64,000 bases of DNA from Candidatus Methylomirabilota bacterium (GCA_003104975.1 PQAM01000004.1:124001-188000), one strand, 5' to 3'; counted from the first letter of the stretch, positions 8,005-17,687 are shown. Numbers and translations are program-made. Notes: generated from the letters alone by a model not told the origin.

Positions 8005-9771
8005 ATGGCGCATATAGAGGCTGCCTCGAACCAAGACCTGGAGCGGCCATGGTTCGCCTACTATGATCCGTGGGTTCCGAAGCGCCTTGAATATCCGGAT
8101 ATTCCACTCCATACTCTCCTGTCACGTTCCGCCCAGAGCTATCCCGATCGAACAGCGATCATCTTCTATGGCACCAGACTGACCTATCGCGACCTGGACG
8201 AGGCGGTGACACGATTTGCCGCCGCCCTCATAAAACGCGGGTTGGCTAAGGGCGATAGGGTTTCGCTTTTTCTTCCGAACTGCCCCCAGATGGTCATCGC
8301 CTACTACGGGACGTTGCGGGCGGGGGGCCTCACGGTCTCGACCAGTCCGCTCTACTCAACGCGGGAGCTGGAGCACCAACTGAATGATTCCGGCGCCGAG
8401 ACCATCGTGGTCTTGTCGAAACTCTACCCGCTTGTCCGCGAGGTCGCCCCAAGGACCAGCCTGAAGCGGATCATCGTTGCGAATATCAAGGAGTATTTCC
8501 CACCGATGCTCCGCCTGCTGTTCACCCTCTTTAAGGAAAAGTCGCAGGGACACCGACCGGCGGTGGAGCCCAGACCCGGAACGGAATGGTTTTCAGAGAT
8601 GCTGACCTCTACGCCGGCGACGCCCCCCGCCGTCACGGTCGGCACTGACGATCCGGCGCTGCTGCAATATACCGGGGGGACGACGGGCCTGGCCAAGGGT
8701 GCCGTGCTGACGCACAAGAATCTGGTCGCCAACACGATACAGGCTGCGGCGTGGATGGTGAAGCCCGACCCGGAGTCGGTCGAAGGACAACCGGGCAAGG
8801 CGGAGGTCTTCCTTGGGGCGATTCCGTTCTTCCACGTCTATGGAATGACTGTCGTGATGAATCTCTGTATCTCGCTGGGCCACACGATGGTACTGTTGCC
8901 GCAATTCAAGGTCCAGGACGTCCTGAAGACGATCACCAAGTACCGGCCCACCTTTTTTCCCGGCGTCCCGACGATGTATGTCGCCATCAATAACTATCCC
9001 GAAATCGGCAAATACGATCTTCATTCGGTCAGGGCCTGCTTGAGCGGGGCTGCGCCATTGCCCCTTGAGGTGGCCAGTAAATTCGAGGCATTGACCGGCG
9101 CCCGCCTAGTGGAAGGGTACGGTCTGACCGAGGCCTCGCCGGTTACACATGCGAACCCCCTGTACGGCGCCAGGAAGGTCGGTACGATCGGCTTACCGCT
9201 CCCGGACACCGACGCGAGGATCGTCGATCTGGAGACCGGCGATCGCACACTGCCGCCGCGCGAGATCGGCGAGGTGGCGGTCAAGGGTCCGCAGGTGATG
9301 GCGGGCTACTGGAATCAGCCCGGCGAGACCGCCATGGTACTGCGGAACGGATGGCTGTACACCGGCGACATCGGCTATATGGACGAGCAGGGCTACTTTA
9401 CCATCGTCGACCGCAAAAAAGAGATGATCATTGCAGGCGGCTTTAACGTCTACCCCCGGGAGGTTGAAGAGCCGCTGTATGAGCATCCGGGGGTGAAAGA
9501 GGCGGTAGCGGTCGGCCTGCCGGACTCGTACCGTGGCGAAACGGTAAAGGTCTATATCGTCCTCAAAGAGGGCGCGCACGCCACCGAACAGAAGATCATC
9601 GACTTTTGCAAGGAGCGAATGGCAAAGCACAAGGTCCCCACCCTGGTTGAGTTCAGGCAGGAGTTGCCGAAAACGCTCGTAGGCAAGGTGCTCCGGCGCA
9701 CCTTGCGCGAAGAGGAGATGGCCAAGCGGCGGTCGCACGATGCCTTAAACGGCTTAGGTGTTGAAAGCTAG
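8005..9771 (+). CDS. Long-chain acyl-CoA ligase (FadD-like)
   Basis: A 588-residue ANL-superfamily adenylate-forming enzyme, of usual FadD length. It has the AMP-binding loop YTGGTTGLAKG (222-232), the YGLTEASPVT motif (about 373-382), the hinge segment YTGDIGYMDEQGYF with VDRKKEMI, and the C-terminal lysine region GKVLRR. The reaction is fatty acid plus CoA plus ATP to acyl-CoA, AMP and PPi, probably at the membrane face. Substrate length is inferred from similarity only. It is followed 24 bases later by a DUF309 gene and then the hopanoid-type RND transporter, so a role in lipid turnover or remodelling is plausible. Confidence 0.92.
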   Translation: MAHIEAASNQDLERPWFAYYDPWVPKRLEYPDIPLHTLLSRSAQSYPDRTAIIFYGTRLTYRDLDEAVTRFAAALIKRGLAKGDRVSLFLPNCPQMVIAYYGTLRAGGLTVSTSPLYSTRELEHQLNDSGAETIVVLSKLYPLVREVAPRTSLKRIIVANIKEYFPPMLRLLFTLFKEKSQGHRPAVEPRPGTEWFSEMLTSTPATPPAVTVGTDDPALLQYTGGTTGLAKGAVLTHKNLVANTIQAAAWMVKPDPESVEGQPGKAEVFLGAIPFFHVYGMTVVMNLCISLGHTMVLLPQFKVQDVLKTITKYRPTFFPGVPTMYVAINNYPEIGKYDLHSVRACLSGAAPLPLEVASKFEALTGARLVEGYGLTEASPVTHANPLYGARKVGTIGLPLPDTDARIVDLETGDRTLPPREIGEVAVKGPQVMAGYWNQPGETAMVLRNGWLYTGDIGYMDEQGYFTIVDRKKEMIIAGGFNVYPREVEEPLYEHPGVKEAVAVGLPDSYRGETVKVYIVLKEGAHATEQKIIDFCKERMAKHKVPTLVEFRQELPKTLVGKVLRRTLREEEMAKRRSHDALNGLGVES

Positions 9772-9795
9772 TCCAAACAGTCCGTCGGATGGGTT

Positions 9796-10434
9796 ATGCG
9801 AACGATTCCGCCGCCGATCCGCAGCGTCGAACTTCGCGACCAACTGAGCGAGCTATTGAGGGAGGCGCTCCAAATGGAGAGTCTGGCCGGATCCCCGTAT
9901 CTCCTCCGCTCGTTCGAGGATATGGTGAGCGGGCGGAGACAGCCGGCTCTTGTAGAGCAGTTACGCGCGGAGCTATCGGCTGTAGCTGATAGGATTGACG
10001 CCTATTGCCGGGTGTTACAGCGAGTGTCACAACCGAGGCGTCACTCGGCCGCCTCGGTGGAGGAAGCACTAGAAAAGGCTGCACATCTTTTTAATGAGGG
10101 ACTATTCTTCGAGGTGCACGAGGTTCTCGAAGCGGTGTGGCTCACGCAACACGAACGGGTGCGTCCTCTCTTGCAAGGACTCATCCAGATCGCGGTCGGG
10201 TTCCATCACTTGGAGAATAACAATCTCAGAGGTTCTCTTTTGCTCCTGAAGGAAGGGATTGAAAAGGTTAAGGGGTACGGGTCAGATCGGTCCGCGCTCG
10301 AGCTGGATCAGTTTCTGGCGCAGGTGGAGCGCGCCCGAGAGTCGATCGAATCGCTTGGAGAAGCGGCCTTCGACCTCTTCGATCGCCGGATGATCCCGAC
10401 AATGCCCTTCGATAGGGTATCCCGTTGGACGTGA
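9796..10434 (+). CDS. DUF309 domain protein
   Basis: The 212-residue protein has a poorly conserved N-terminal half. From about residue 90 to 165 it has the helical DUF309 domain, recognisable by HLFNEGLFFEVHEVLEAVW and the later LLQGLIQIAVGFHH. The histidines and glutamates of the EVHEVLE helix are the hallmark of the family. Its function is not established; the fold is a helical hairpin resembling tetratricopeptide-type proteins. The gene is packed between an acyl-CoA ligase (24 bases) and the RND transporter (10 bases), implying one transcript with lipid genes. Confidence 0.8.
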   Translation: MRTIPPPIRSVELRDQLSELLREALQMESLAGSPYLLRSFEDMVSGRRQPALVEQLRAELSAVADRIDAYCRVLQRVSQPRRHSAASVEEALEKAAHLFNEGLFFEVHEVLEAVWLTQHERVRPLLQGLIQIAVGFHHLENNNLRGSLLLLKEGIEKVKGYGSDRSALELDQFLAQVERARESIESLGEAAFDLFDRRMIPTMPFDRVSRWT

Positions 10435-10444
10435 GGCCCAACGA

Positions 10445-13273
10445 ATGAGTCTTCGGAAGCTGCTGTCCCATACGGTCCTCGCCTACCCCAGGACAACCCT
10501 GGTGATCGCGGGACTGCTGTCATTACTCTCCGTCTGGGTGGCGATTGCACGCTTGCGTTTTACCTCCACGCACCAGGCGCTCTCCCCTATAAGCGGCAGG
10601 GTCGGCCAGGTCCAGGAGCGTTATAACCAGGCATTCGGCGACCCGGACCGGGCGGTCATCGTCATAGAGGCCGCAGATCAGGACCAGGCCAAGCGGTACG
10701 CTACTGTCCTCGCGGGTCGGCTCGAGGCCCTGCCGGATATCGAGGAGGTCATCTATCGCTTTGACCTCACATCGCTGGAAGATCATTTTCTGATGTACCT
10801 GACCCCGGAGCAGATCAGCGATCTGCGTGATAAGCTTCAGGAGCATGTCTCATTACTGGAGGAGTTATCGGCCAGGCCCGGTTTGACCCATCTCTTCCAA
10901 CTGATTCATCGAGAGATCAGTGCGGCGCTGGTCGGCCACCTGTTCACCGGCTTCCTGGGCGAAGAGGAAGAGGGGGAGGTCAGGCGGCCCGTCGAACTTC
11001 AGCCGCTGATCGCGCTGCTGACACAGCTCGAAGCCTGGGCAAGCGCCCCACGGAGCTATACCTCGCCATGGGAGCAGTTTATGGTCGAGGCGAACGGAGA
11101 CGACGAGCGAGAAGGCTACCTGTGGTCGGACAACAAACAGTTTCTGTTCATTCTGGCGACCGTCAAGGCGGATCCCGGGAGCCTGCTCAAGTTTGAACGA
11201 CCGATTCAAGCGATCCGTCAAGAGATTCGGCTGCTGCAAGCCCGATTCCCGGGGGTCAAAGCCGGGGTCACGGGGGGTCCGGCCCTTGAATACGACGAGG
11301 TCACCGCCGCGCAGCGGGATTCCGGCCTGATGACCGCCATTTCATTCGGCGGGGTGGGCCTGCTGGTGGTACTGGTATTTCGCAGCGTCTTCAGACCGGC
11401 CGTGGGGCTGATTGCACTGGTCATGGGGGTCTGCTGGGCCTTCGGATTTGCTGCGGTGACGGTAGGCCATCTGAACATGATGTCGATGGTCCTGGCGCCG
11501 ATGCTGATCGGGATCGGGATAGATTACGGGATCCATCTCGTTGCGCGATACGAAGAGGAACGGGGGACGGGCCACCCCATCCGTGAGGCGTTGGAACGGG
11601 CCTTTGAAGGGGCCGGTCCCGGGATCCTGCACGCCGCACTGACCACCTCCGTCGGCCTGTTCACCCTTGTGTTGACGGGGGTCAGTATATTGCAGGAACT
11701 TGGCCTGATCACGGGTTGTGGGCTCCTCCTGACGCTGGTTTCGACCTTCGTTGTCCTCCCGCCATTGCTCATCTTGTGGGACAAGCGACCGGTCCCGGTC
11801 GGTTCGGCGAGACGTACCGCGGTTCCGCTCGACGGTCCCGCGATTGAAGTGAAGATCGGTGAGGTGCATTTCCCGTTGCCCCATCTGCCGAAACCGCCGG
11901 ATTTCATGGAATTTCTGTATCGCCATCCCCGCACCGTCCTGGTACTGTCGGCCATCGGCACACTGGCAGGCCTCTATGCGATGAGCCGTATCGAATTCGA
12001 CGGCAACGTCCTCCGCCTTCAGGCGGAAGGGACCGAATCGGTCAATTGGGAGCTCAAGATCATCCGACAGTCCGAACGCTCGACCATCTATGGGGTGATC
12101 CTGGCTGAGAGTCTCGAAGAGGTCAGGGCCAAGACAAAGGCCCTGGAAGCGCTGCCCTCGGTGGGCAAGGTTGAGAGTCTCGCCATGCTGATCCCGGAGG
12201 ATCAAGAGCGCAAGCTGCAGTTGGCTCATGGGCTCGGACCGGTGCTGGCCGGGGTGAACCTCTCGACACTCCCCCAGCCGGCGCCGATCGATCTCGACGA
12301 GTTGCTGACAACGCTGCACCGGATCAAGGCGAAAATGCTGACGGAGGAGGATGCGGAGCGATGGACCGGAAAGGAGAAGCCGCCCTTGAAAGAGATGACG
12401 CGGGTTCGAAGGCTGATCGATCAGTTTGAGCGGCGGCTTCAACAACGCGGCTACACGGAGGTCGGCCGAAGACTCGCCATATTTCAGGACAAACTGTTCG
12501 ACGATTTCTTCGATAAGCTGACGCTCCTCCAGAAGGCGGTGACCTCCGGTCCGGTCGGGCTCGATGAAGTCCCCTACGATCTGAAACGGCAGTTTGTGGG
12601 GCGGGACGGCTCGTATCTGCTCCGGGTCTATCCGCGGGGCGACCCGTGGGAGTTCGCCTCTCAAGGCGCGTTCGTACGCGACCTGCGGTCGGTGGATCCC
12701 GACGCCGTCGGTGACCCCGTGAAAGGGTACGAGGTCATCTCGGCGATGAAGCAGGGCTACCAACAGGTCGGGATCTACGCGCTGATCGGTGTGGCTGTGC
12801 TGTTCTTGCTGAGCCTGCGCGATCTGCGCTACTTTCTACTGGCCAAGGTTCCGCTGCTGATCGGCGCCGTCTGGACCGCAGGGCTGATGGAGCTCTTTCA
12901 GTTGAAGTTCAATCTGGCCAACCTGATTATCATTCCCCTGATCGTGGCGCCTGGGGTAGAGAACGGCCTGCTGATCATCCACCGCTTCCGGGAGGAGGGA
13001 GAGGCTGCTATACTGCCGAAGAGCATCGGCAAGGGGGTGGTGCTCTCGTCATTGACAACCATGATCGGCTTCGGCAGCCTCCTGATCGCCCACCACCGCG
13101 GCGCATCCAGCATCGGTCTGCTGGTCACGCTGGGCGTCGGGGCCATCCTGCTCGTCTCGATTACCGTGTTGCCGGCCCTGCTGACCGTTGTGGCCAAACA
13201 GCCGTCAAAGGCCGCGCCGAGTTCCGGGTTCCAGGTTGAGACCGATCGAGGGTATATCGAACCGGAAACATAG
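10445..13273 (+). CDS. hpnN: RND-superfamily (MMPL) transporter, HpnN-like hopanoid exporter
   Basis: A 942-residue inner-membrane protein with two repeated halves. Each half has one N-terminal helix, a large periplasmic loop and a five-helix MMPL block; the first block is around residues 295-445 and the second around 770-930. HpnN proteins move hopanoids toward the outer membrane in Alphaproteobacteria. The assignment here rests on length, architecture and the MlaC-like (HpnM-like) gene 42 bases downstream, the same pairing seen in hopanoid loci. No squalene-hopene cyclase is in the window. An exporter for another polyisoprenoid or lipid cannot be excluded. Confidence 0.75.
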   Translation: MSLRKLLSHTVLAYPRTTLVIAGLLSLLSVWVAIARLRFTSTHQALSPISGRVGQVQERYNQAFGDPDRAVIVIEAADQDQAKRYATVLAGRLEALPDIEEVIYRFDLTSLEDHFLMYLTPEQISDLRDKLQEHVSLLEELSARPGLTHLFQLIHREISAALVGHLFTGFLGEEEEGEVRRPVELQPLIALLTQLEAWASAPRSYTSPWEQFMVEANGDDEREGYLWSDNKQFLFILATVKADPGSLLKFERPIQAIRQEIRLLQARFPGVKAGVTGGPALEYDEVTAAQRDSGLMTAISFGGVGLLVVLVFRSVFRPAVGLIALVMGVCWAFGFAAVTVGHLNMMSMVLAPMLIGIGIDYGIHLVARYEEERGTGHPIREALERAFEGAGPGILHAALTTSVGLFTLVLTGVSILQELGLITGCGLLLTLVSTFVVLPPLLILWDKRPVPVGSARRTAVPLDGPAIEVKIGEVHFPLPHLPKPPDFMEFLYRHPRTVLVLSAIGTLAGLYAMSRIEFDGNVLRLQAEGTESVNWELKIIRQSERSTIYGVILAESLEEVRAKTKALEALPSVGKVESLAMLIPEDQERKLQLAHGLGPVLAGVNLSTLPQPAPIDLDELLTTLHRIKAKMLTEEDAERWTGKEKPPLKEMTRVRRLIDQFERRLQQRGYTEVGRRLAIFQDKLFDDFFDKLTLLQKAVTSGPVGLDEVPYDLKRQFVGRDGSYLLRVYPRGDPWEFASQGAFVRDLRSVDPDAVGDPVKGYEVISAMKQGYQQVGIYALIGVAVLFLLSLRDLRYFLLAKVPLLIGAVWTAGLMELFQLKFNLANLIIIPLIVAPGVENGLLIIHRFREEGEAAILPKSIGKGVVLSSLTTMIGFGSLLIAHHRGASSIGLLVTLGVGAILLVSITVLPALLTVVAKQPSKAAPSSGFQVETDRGYIEPET

Positions 13274-13315
13274 AACAGAAAACGGGCAACCGTACTCAAC
13301 AAAAGGAGAAGTGAT

Positions 13316-13972
13316 ATGACAGGCGCCATCTGGTCGATTGTGCGGATCGGTGTGTGTAGCGGAACCATCGCGCTGATGCTGTCGGTCTTTCCGGTGTTTG
13401 CCTTGGCAGGTGATATGACCGATCAGGTGAAGACCGAACTGGATCAGCTTACCGCGCTTGTCAAGGACCCCGCCTTACAGGATAAAGCACAGGAAGGAAC
13501 ACGCAAGTCGATGGTCAAAGAACGGATCGTACGCTGGTTCGATCTGCACGAGATGGCGCGCCGCTCCCTGGCCAATCATTGGGCCAAGCGATCAGCCCAG
13601 GAACGCAAGGAGTTCGTGGAGCTGTTCGGCGACCTGTTCGTTGAGTCCTATACCACCCTGGTCGTCGATCACCTGGGCGACCAGCAGGTGACCTACCTCT
13701 CGGAGCAGATCGATTCGCAGGACGCCGTCGTCAAGACCAAGTTCCTCTCCAAACGAAATGAGCCGACCTTTGTCGACTTTGCCCTCCTGCGCCGCGGGAA
13801 TGCCTGGATCCCCTACGATGTCGTCATCGATGAGGTCAGTATCGTCGGCAATTACCGCATCCAGTTCGATAAGGTCATCCGGAACCAGTCGTATGAGGCC
13901 CTCGCCAAAAAGATGCGGCTCAAGCGTGAGTCGGAGGGGTTGGGACCGGCGACCAAGAAGGGGTCGATGTAG
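13316..13972 (+). CDS. MlaC/HpnM-like periplasmic lipid-binding protein
   Basis: The 218-residue protein starts 10 bases after AAAGGAG and has a classical Sec signal peptide, with cleavage expected after FALA near residue 32. The mature part matches the MlaC/Ttg2D fold: ERIVRWFDLHEMARRSLANHW, then the FVELFGDLFVESYTTLV region and the NAWIPYDVVIDEVSIVGNYR segment. Such proteins ferry phospholipids or hopanoids across the periplasm. It sits directly behind the HpnN-like gene. The mlaE-mlaF-mlaD genes lie at 40-43 kb and include no mlaC, so this protein could serve either system. Confidence 0.88.
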   Translation: MTGAIWSIVRIGVCSGTIALMLSVFPVFALAGDMTDQVKTELDQLTALVKDPALQDKAQEGTRKSMVKERIVRWFDLHEMARRSLANHWAKRSAQERKEFVELFGDLFVESYTTLVVDHLGDQQVTYLSEQIDSQDAVVKTKFLSKRNEPTFVDFALLRRGNAWIPYDVVIDEVSIVGNYRIQFDKVIRNQSYEALAKKMRLKRESEGLGPATKKGSM

Positions 13973-14006
13973 CCGCACCGCCCCTTCGACACGGCGCGGG
14001 ACAGGC

Positions 14007-15380
14007 TCACGCCCCGCCCATGCCGGCTCGATAGGCATCGCCGGATTCGTAGTAATCGAGTCCCGAGTGGTCGAGCACCTCCTCCCCGACCAAGATACGC
14101 AGGGTGTTGGTCAGCTTCAGATGCTGGATAAACAGGTCGTGCTCCGGCTTCAGGTCGGCCCGGGCCATCGGAGACTTGAAGTAGAACGAGAGCCACTCCT
14201 GAATACCCGACAATCCGGCCCGTTGGGCCAGGTCGAGAAACAGGGTCAGGTCGAGGGCGACCGGCGCCGCCAGGATGGAGTCCCGACAGAGAAAGTTGAT
14301 CTTAATCTGCATCGGCTGGCCGAGCCAACCGAAGATATCGATGTTGTCCCATCCCTCCTTGGCATCGCCGCGCGGCGGGTAATACTCGATCCGGATCTTG
14401 TGGAACACCTGGCCGTACAGCTCGGGATAGAGCTCCGGTTGCAGAATCGCCTCCAGCACCGAGCCCTTGCTGACCTCCTTGGTCCTGAACGATCCCCGAT
14501 CGTCCAGCACCTCGCCGTCCCGGTTGCCCAGGATGTTGGTGGAAAACCAGCCGGTCAGTCCCAACATCTTCGCCTTCAGCCCGGGCGCGACAACGGTTTT
14601 CAGGAAGGTCTGGCCGGTCTTGAAATCCTTTCCGGCAATCGGGACGCGGCGCCGGCCGGCATACTCGACCAGCGCCGGCACATCGACCGCCAGATTGGGT
14701 GAGCCGTTCGCAAAGGGTACCCCGGCCGAGATGGCGGCATAGGCATAGATCATACTCGATGAGATCTCCGGCGCGTTCGCCTTCAGGCCCGCCTCAAACG
14801 CCTCGATAGTCTCGTGGACCGGAGCCGGTTGCATGAAGACCTCGGTCGACCCGCACCAGATCATCACGGCCCGCCGGATCCCCTCCCTTTGACGGAACGC
14901 CTCGATATCCTCGATCAGCATGTCCGCCAGGTGCTTCTTGGTTAAGCCGGACTTCAGGTTCGTCCCCGAGAGCCGTCGCACGTAGGCCTGATCAAAGACC
15001 GCCGGCCACGGCCTGACCGCCTCCAACTGGTCTTTGGCCTGATCCAGCATCTCCTTCGGCAGCACCCCGGCATGGCATGCGGTCTGATAGGCGTTCTCGG
15101 GAAAGATATCCCAGCCCCCGAACACCAGATCGTTCAGATCTGCGAGGGGGACGACCTCTTTGATCAGCGCAAACCGCGGGTTGGTCCGTTTGCCCAGGCG
15201 CATCCGCTGCATCTGTGTCAAGGAGCCGTGCGGTTGGGCAATTCCCTTGTTGATCAGGTGGACTCCGGCGATCAGCGTTGTCGCGACCGCCCCCAACCCG
15301 GGAATCAGCACCCCCAGCTTCCCGGCGGACGGTTGGATCGGTCTGATCAGTTCCGGGTAGAAAGAACTTTTTTCGCTCAT
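14007..15380 (-). CDS. myo-Inositol-1-phosphate synthase family protein
   Basis: MIPS converts glucose 6-phosphate to inositol phosphate with tightly bound NAD. The 457-residue protein begins at the ATG at 15380, which overlaps the stop of the upstream CDP-alcohol transferase gene (ATGA); the longer open frame is spurious. An N-terminal glycine-rich NAD site (PGLGAVATT) is present. So are the catalytic block IKINFLCRDSILAAPV, in which the lysine is the expected active residue, and SFYFKSPM. It is the last gene of the minus-strand cluster and supplies the presumed inositol phosphate for the nucleotidyltransferase and CDP-alcohol transferase. It converges with the mlaC-like gene. Confidence 0.9.
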   Translation of the reverse strand: MSEKSSFYPELIRPIQPSAGKLGVLIPGLGAVATTLIAGVHLINKGIAQPHGSLTQMQRMRLGKRTNPRFALIKEVVPLADLNDLVFGGWDIFPENAYQTACHAGVLPKEMLDQAKDQLEAVRPWPAVFDQAYVRRLSGTNLKSGLTKKHLADMLIEDIEAFRQREGIRRAVMIWCGSTEVFMQPAPVHETIEAFEAGLKANAPEISSSMIYAYAAISAGVPFANGSPNLAVDVPALVEYAGRRRVPIAGKDFKTGQTFLKTVVAPGLKAKMLGLTGWFSTNILGNRDGEVLDDRGSFRTKEVSKGSVLEAILQPELYPELYGQVFHKIRIEYYPPRGDAKEGWDNIDIFGWLGQPMQIKINFLCRDSILAAPVALDLTLFLDLAQRAGLSGIQEWLSFYFKSPMARADLKPEHDLFIQHLKLTNTLRILVGEEVLDHSGLDYYESGDAYRAGMGGA

Positions 15381-16576
15381 ACCGTGACCCTTTCCCTGTG
15401 TGAACTCCACAGCAACATGAAAAAAAAGAGCGGCGAGCCGATTGCCGCCGCCGTGAGAAACCATTGGGCCTTTCCAAAGGCCGACAGGATGACCACAAGA
15501 TAGATAAAATCCCGCCTGGCAAGGGAATCGGCCAGAATGGAGAGGCGGGATGGGGCCTCTGAAGGGGTCACCGAGGTGAACAGCGGCCCCTCGGATTTCT
15601 TGTTCCACATCGTCTGCCCGTAGACGAAGCCGGCCGACAGGAGGGTACCGATCACCGCAGACACCGTCAGGGCCAGTGGGAAGAGGGTCCCGGTTGCCCC
15701 CTGCCATCCCAGGCCGATACACGCAAATACGGCAGAATGTACGACGTTGTCCCCCCAGAAATCCAGCACACCACCAAGGCGCGACTCCAGATACTTGAGC
15801 CTGGCGATCTCTCCATCGCAACCGTCCAGGATCGAATGCAGCAGAAACAAAAGCGCGCCGGTCAATTGGGACGCGGGCGTGGACGAGAGGAAGAACAGGG
15901 CCCCCAGCACGCCGATCCCGACGCTCACCCCCGTCATCTGATTCGGGGTCATGTCCGTACGGACGAGGCGCCGGGTAACCGCCAGTGAGATCTTTCGCTC
16001 GACATGCCTCGACATGAAGCCCTCGGTATCCTTAATCAGACCGTGCAATAACCATCGCTCTGCGCTGTCGAGATCCGCCCGGTTTGTGATTCGAACCCAA
16101 CGCGTATCATCCGTCGAGACATCCGTCCTTCGGTAGACCTGCTCAAGCGCTGAAAACAGGTCCAGCTCATCGTTGGCGCGTCCGATCGTCGACAGGAGGA
16201 GTGCAGGATCGGCCGTCTCAACGGCCGCGATCCCGCTTGCAGGGATCGCCATCGTCTCAGCGCACAGCGGCATCTCGGCCAGACGCGTCAGCAACACGGG
16301 GTGCGGCAGGACGTGTGAGGCGAGTATCAGGATGCGACCGGCGCACGGATGATCGGTGAGCCTGGCCGCAGGCGCCGATACCGCCTTCGTGCCCTCCAGC
16401 AGCCTTTCGTAGCCGACTGACCCGTCATCCGCAACCAGGATATCCCCGTACCCGGCGCGAGAGGCCGCCATGACAATCCGTCGAAGCAACGGGACACCCA
16501 GCACAACGGTATCCGGACCGACCTCGCCCGAACCCTTTGAGATGACGATGATGATGGTAACTGCGTTGCTGACCAT
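15377..16576 (-). CDS. CDP-alcohol phosphatidyltransferase with an N-terminal nucleotidyltransferase-like domain
   Basis: The 399-residue protein probably starts at the ATG at 16576; upstream codons run through a repeat and the neighbouring gene. Residues about 1-185 resemble the nucleotidyltransferase half of bifunctional IPCT/DIPPS enzymes but lack the canonical G-x-G-x-R loop. Residues about 190-399 form a membrane domain with the CDP-alcohol transferase signature: DGCDGEIAR, eight to nine residues, G, then LDFWGD. The four aspartates needed for metal binding are present. Direct coupling to the inositol phosphate synthase gene suggests transfer of a phospho-inositol group, as in di-myo-inositol phosphate or phosphatidylinositol phosphate synthesis. 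Acceptor and product are unknown. Confidence 0.85.
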   Translation of the reverse strand: MVSNAVTIIIVISKGSGEVGPDTVVLGVPLLRRIVMAASRAGYGDILVADDGSVGYERLLEGTKAVSAPAARLTDHPCAGRILILASHVLPHPVLLTRLAEMPLCAETMAIPASGIAAVETADPALLLSTIGRANDELDLFSALEQVYRRTDVSTDDTRWVRITNRADLDSAERWLLHGLIKDTEGFMSRHVERKISLAVTRRLVRTDMTPNQMTGVSVGIGVLGALFFLSSTPASQLTGALLFLLHSILDGCDGEIARLKYLESRLGGVLDFWGDNVVHSAVFACIGLGWQGATGTLFPLALTVSAVIGTLLSAGFVYGQTMWNKKSEGPLFTSVTPSEAPSRLSILADSLARRDFIYLVVILSAFGKAQWFLTAAAIGSPLFFFMLLWSSHRERVTV

Positions 16577-16593
16577 ATAGTTCAGACCGCACT

Positions 16594-16645
16594 GTAGGGG
16601 CGCAGCATGCTGCGCCCCTATGGGCAGGGCTTGCCCTGCCCCTAC
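16594..16645. repeat. Two-hairpin dispersed repeat, copy 1
   Basis: This 52-bp unit begins GTAGGGGCGCAGC and ends GCCCTGCCCCTAC, and consists of two adjacent palindromes (GGGGCGCAGCATGCTGCGCCCC and GGGCAGGGCTTGCCCTGCCC-type). Further copies lie at 41785-41835 (reverse orientation) and 62204-62256 (same orientation). Here it overlaps the last codon of the oxidoreductase gene. Confidence 0.8.
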
Positions 16646-17676
16646 ACGGCTAACGCCTCCCCTCCTTGGCCGTGCGATGCCTTGGCAAGGGACAGCAGTT
16701 GTGCGCAGAGCGACGCCTCGGCCAGATTGGTACCCTGCGGCGCCTCGCCCGAGATCTCGCTGAGAAAATCGTCCCGGACGCGACTGAACCAATCCGGATG
16801 ATGAGAACCCTGTGAAAGGGGGGACTCAAAGGTCCAGTGTTGCTCGTCTCCGGCGCCCGTCAGGCGCAGGATGTCGTCATCAACGGCGATCGTCCCGCGG
16901 GTCCCCTCGATGACGGCGCGGTTGTCCCGTGACGATGAGGCCCATGTCAGAAAGATCTCCGCCGTGGCCTCACGGCAGTCCACCCGGACAGTCGCCGTAT
17001 CCTCAACGGGCCATTCCGGATGCGCCCGCTTTTCCAGCACGGCAGCGACCGTTCGCGGCTTCTGAGCCAGCCAGCGCAGGATGATGTACAGGGCATGCCA
17101 GCCGTGATCCAGCAGGATACCGCCGCCGGCCATCGCGGGATCGAGCCGCCAGTTGTCGGACATCGTCATTCCGGCAGCGCCCTCGACAGGCGCGACCACC
17201 ACCGACGGTTCGCGGCGGCGCACCTGCCAGCGCACGCGTCGCACAGCTCCGATCCGCCCTTGCCGGATCAGATCGGATGCCTTGACGATGATCGGCGCAT
17301 AGCGCCAGTTATGAACGGTGTACAGGACGCGACCGCTGTCCGCCTGCGCGCGCCTCACCAGTTGCAACTCATCGAGCGAGAGGACGAGCGGCTTCTCACA
17401 CAACACATGCAGTCCGTGCTGGAGCGCAAGCCGACTGAGAGAGGCATGGGTTCCTGGAGGCGTACAGACATCCAGGAAATCGAGGGACTCGCCGGCCAGC
17501 ATCGCCGATACATCCGGATAAAAGCGGGCTCCCGGCAGTCGCCGTTGCTCCTGCGCAAGCCTCGACGGCAGGGCATCGACGGCCGCCACGATCCGGGCGC
17601 GCTCACACCCTGCCCATCCGGGCAGATGCCCGTTCACCGCCACATTCCCCAGGCCGACAATGGCACCCTTCAACAT
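16642..17676 (-). CDS. Gfo/Idh/MocA family NAD(P)-dependent oxidoreductase
   Basis: The 344-residue protein has the N-terminal dinucleotide fold (VGLGNVA, 7-13), the CEKPL motif near residue 93-97 whose lysine is catalytic in the family, and the downstream GGGILLDHGWHAL block with the catalytic aspartate and histidine. Members oxidise or reduce hydroxyls on sugars, cyclitols and related compounds, including inositol 2-dehydrogenases. Beside an inositol phosphate synthase and an aminotransferase, oxidation of a cyclitol hydroxyl to a ketone before amination is a reasonable guess; it is not shown by the sequence. The stop codon lies at the edge of the dispersed repeat at 16594-16645. Confidence 0.88.
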   Translation of the reverse strand: MLKGAIVGLGNVAVNGHLPGWAGCERARIVAAVDALPSRLAQEQRRLPGARFYPDVSAMLAGESLDFLDVCTPPGTHASLSRLALQHGLHVLCEKPLVLSLDELQLVRRAQADSGRVLYTVHNWRYAPIIVKASDLIRQGRIGAVRRVRWQVRRREPSVVVAPVEGAAGMTMSDNWRLDPAMAGGGILLDHGWHALYIILRWLAQKPRTVAAVLEKRAHPEWPVEDTATVRVDCREATAEIFLTWASSSRDNRAVIEGTRGTIAVDDDILRLTGAGDEQHWTFESPLSQGSHHPDWFSRVRDDFLSEISGEAPQGTNLAEASLCAQLLSLAKASHGQGGEALAV

Positions 17677-17687
17677 GATTTAAAAGC

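Noticed and set aside
14007-15821. Longer inositol phosphate synthase start at 15821
   Set aside because: The extension runs through the CDP-alcohol transferase gene; the ATG at 15380 overlaps that gene's stop and matches the family N-terminus.
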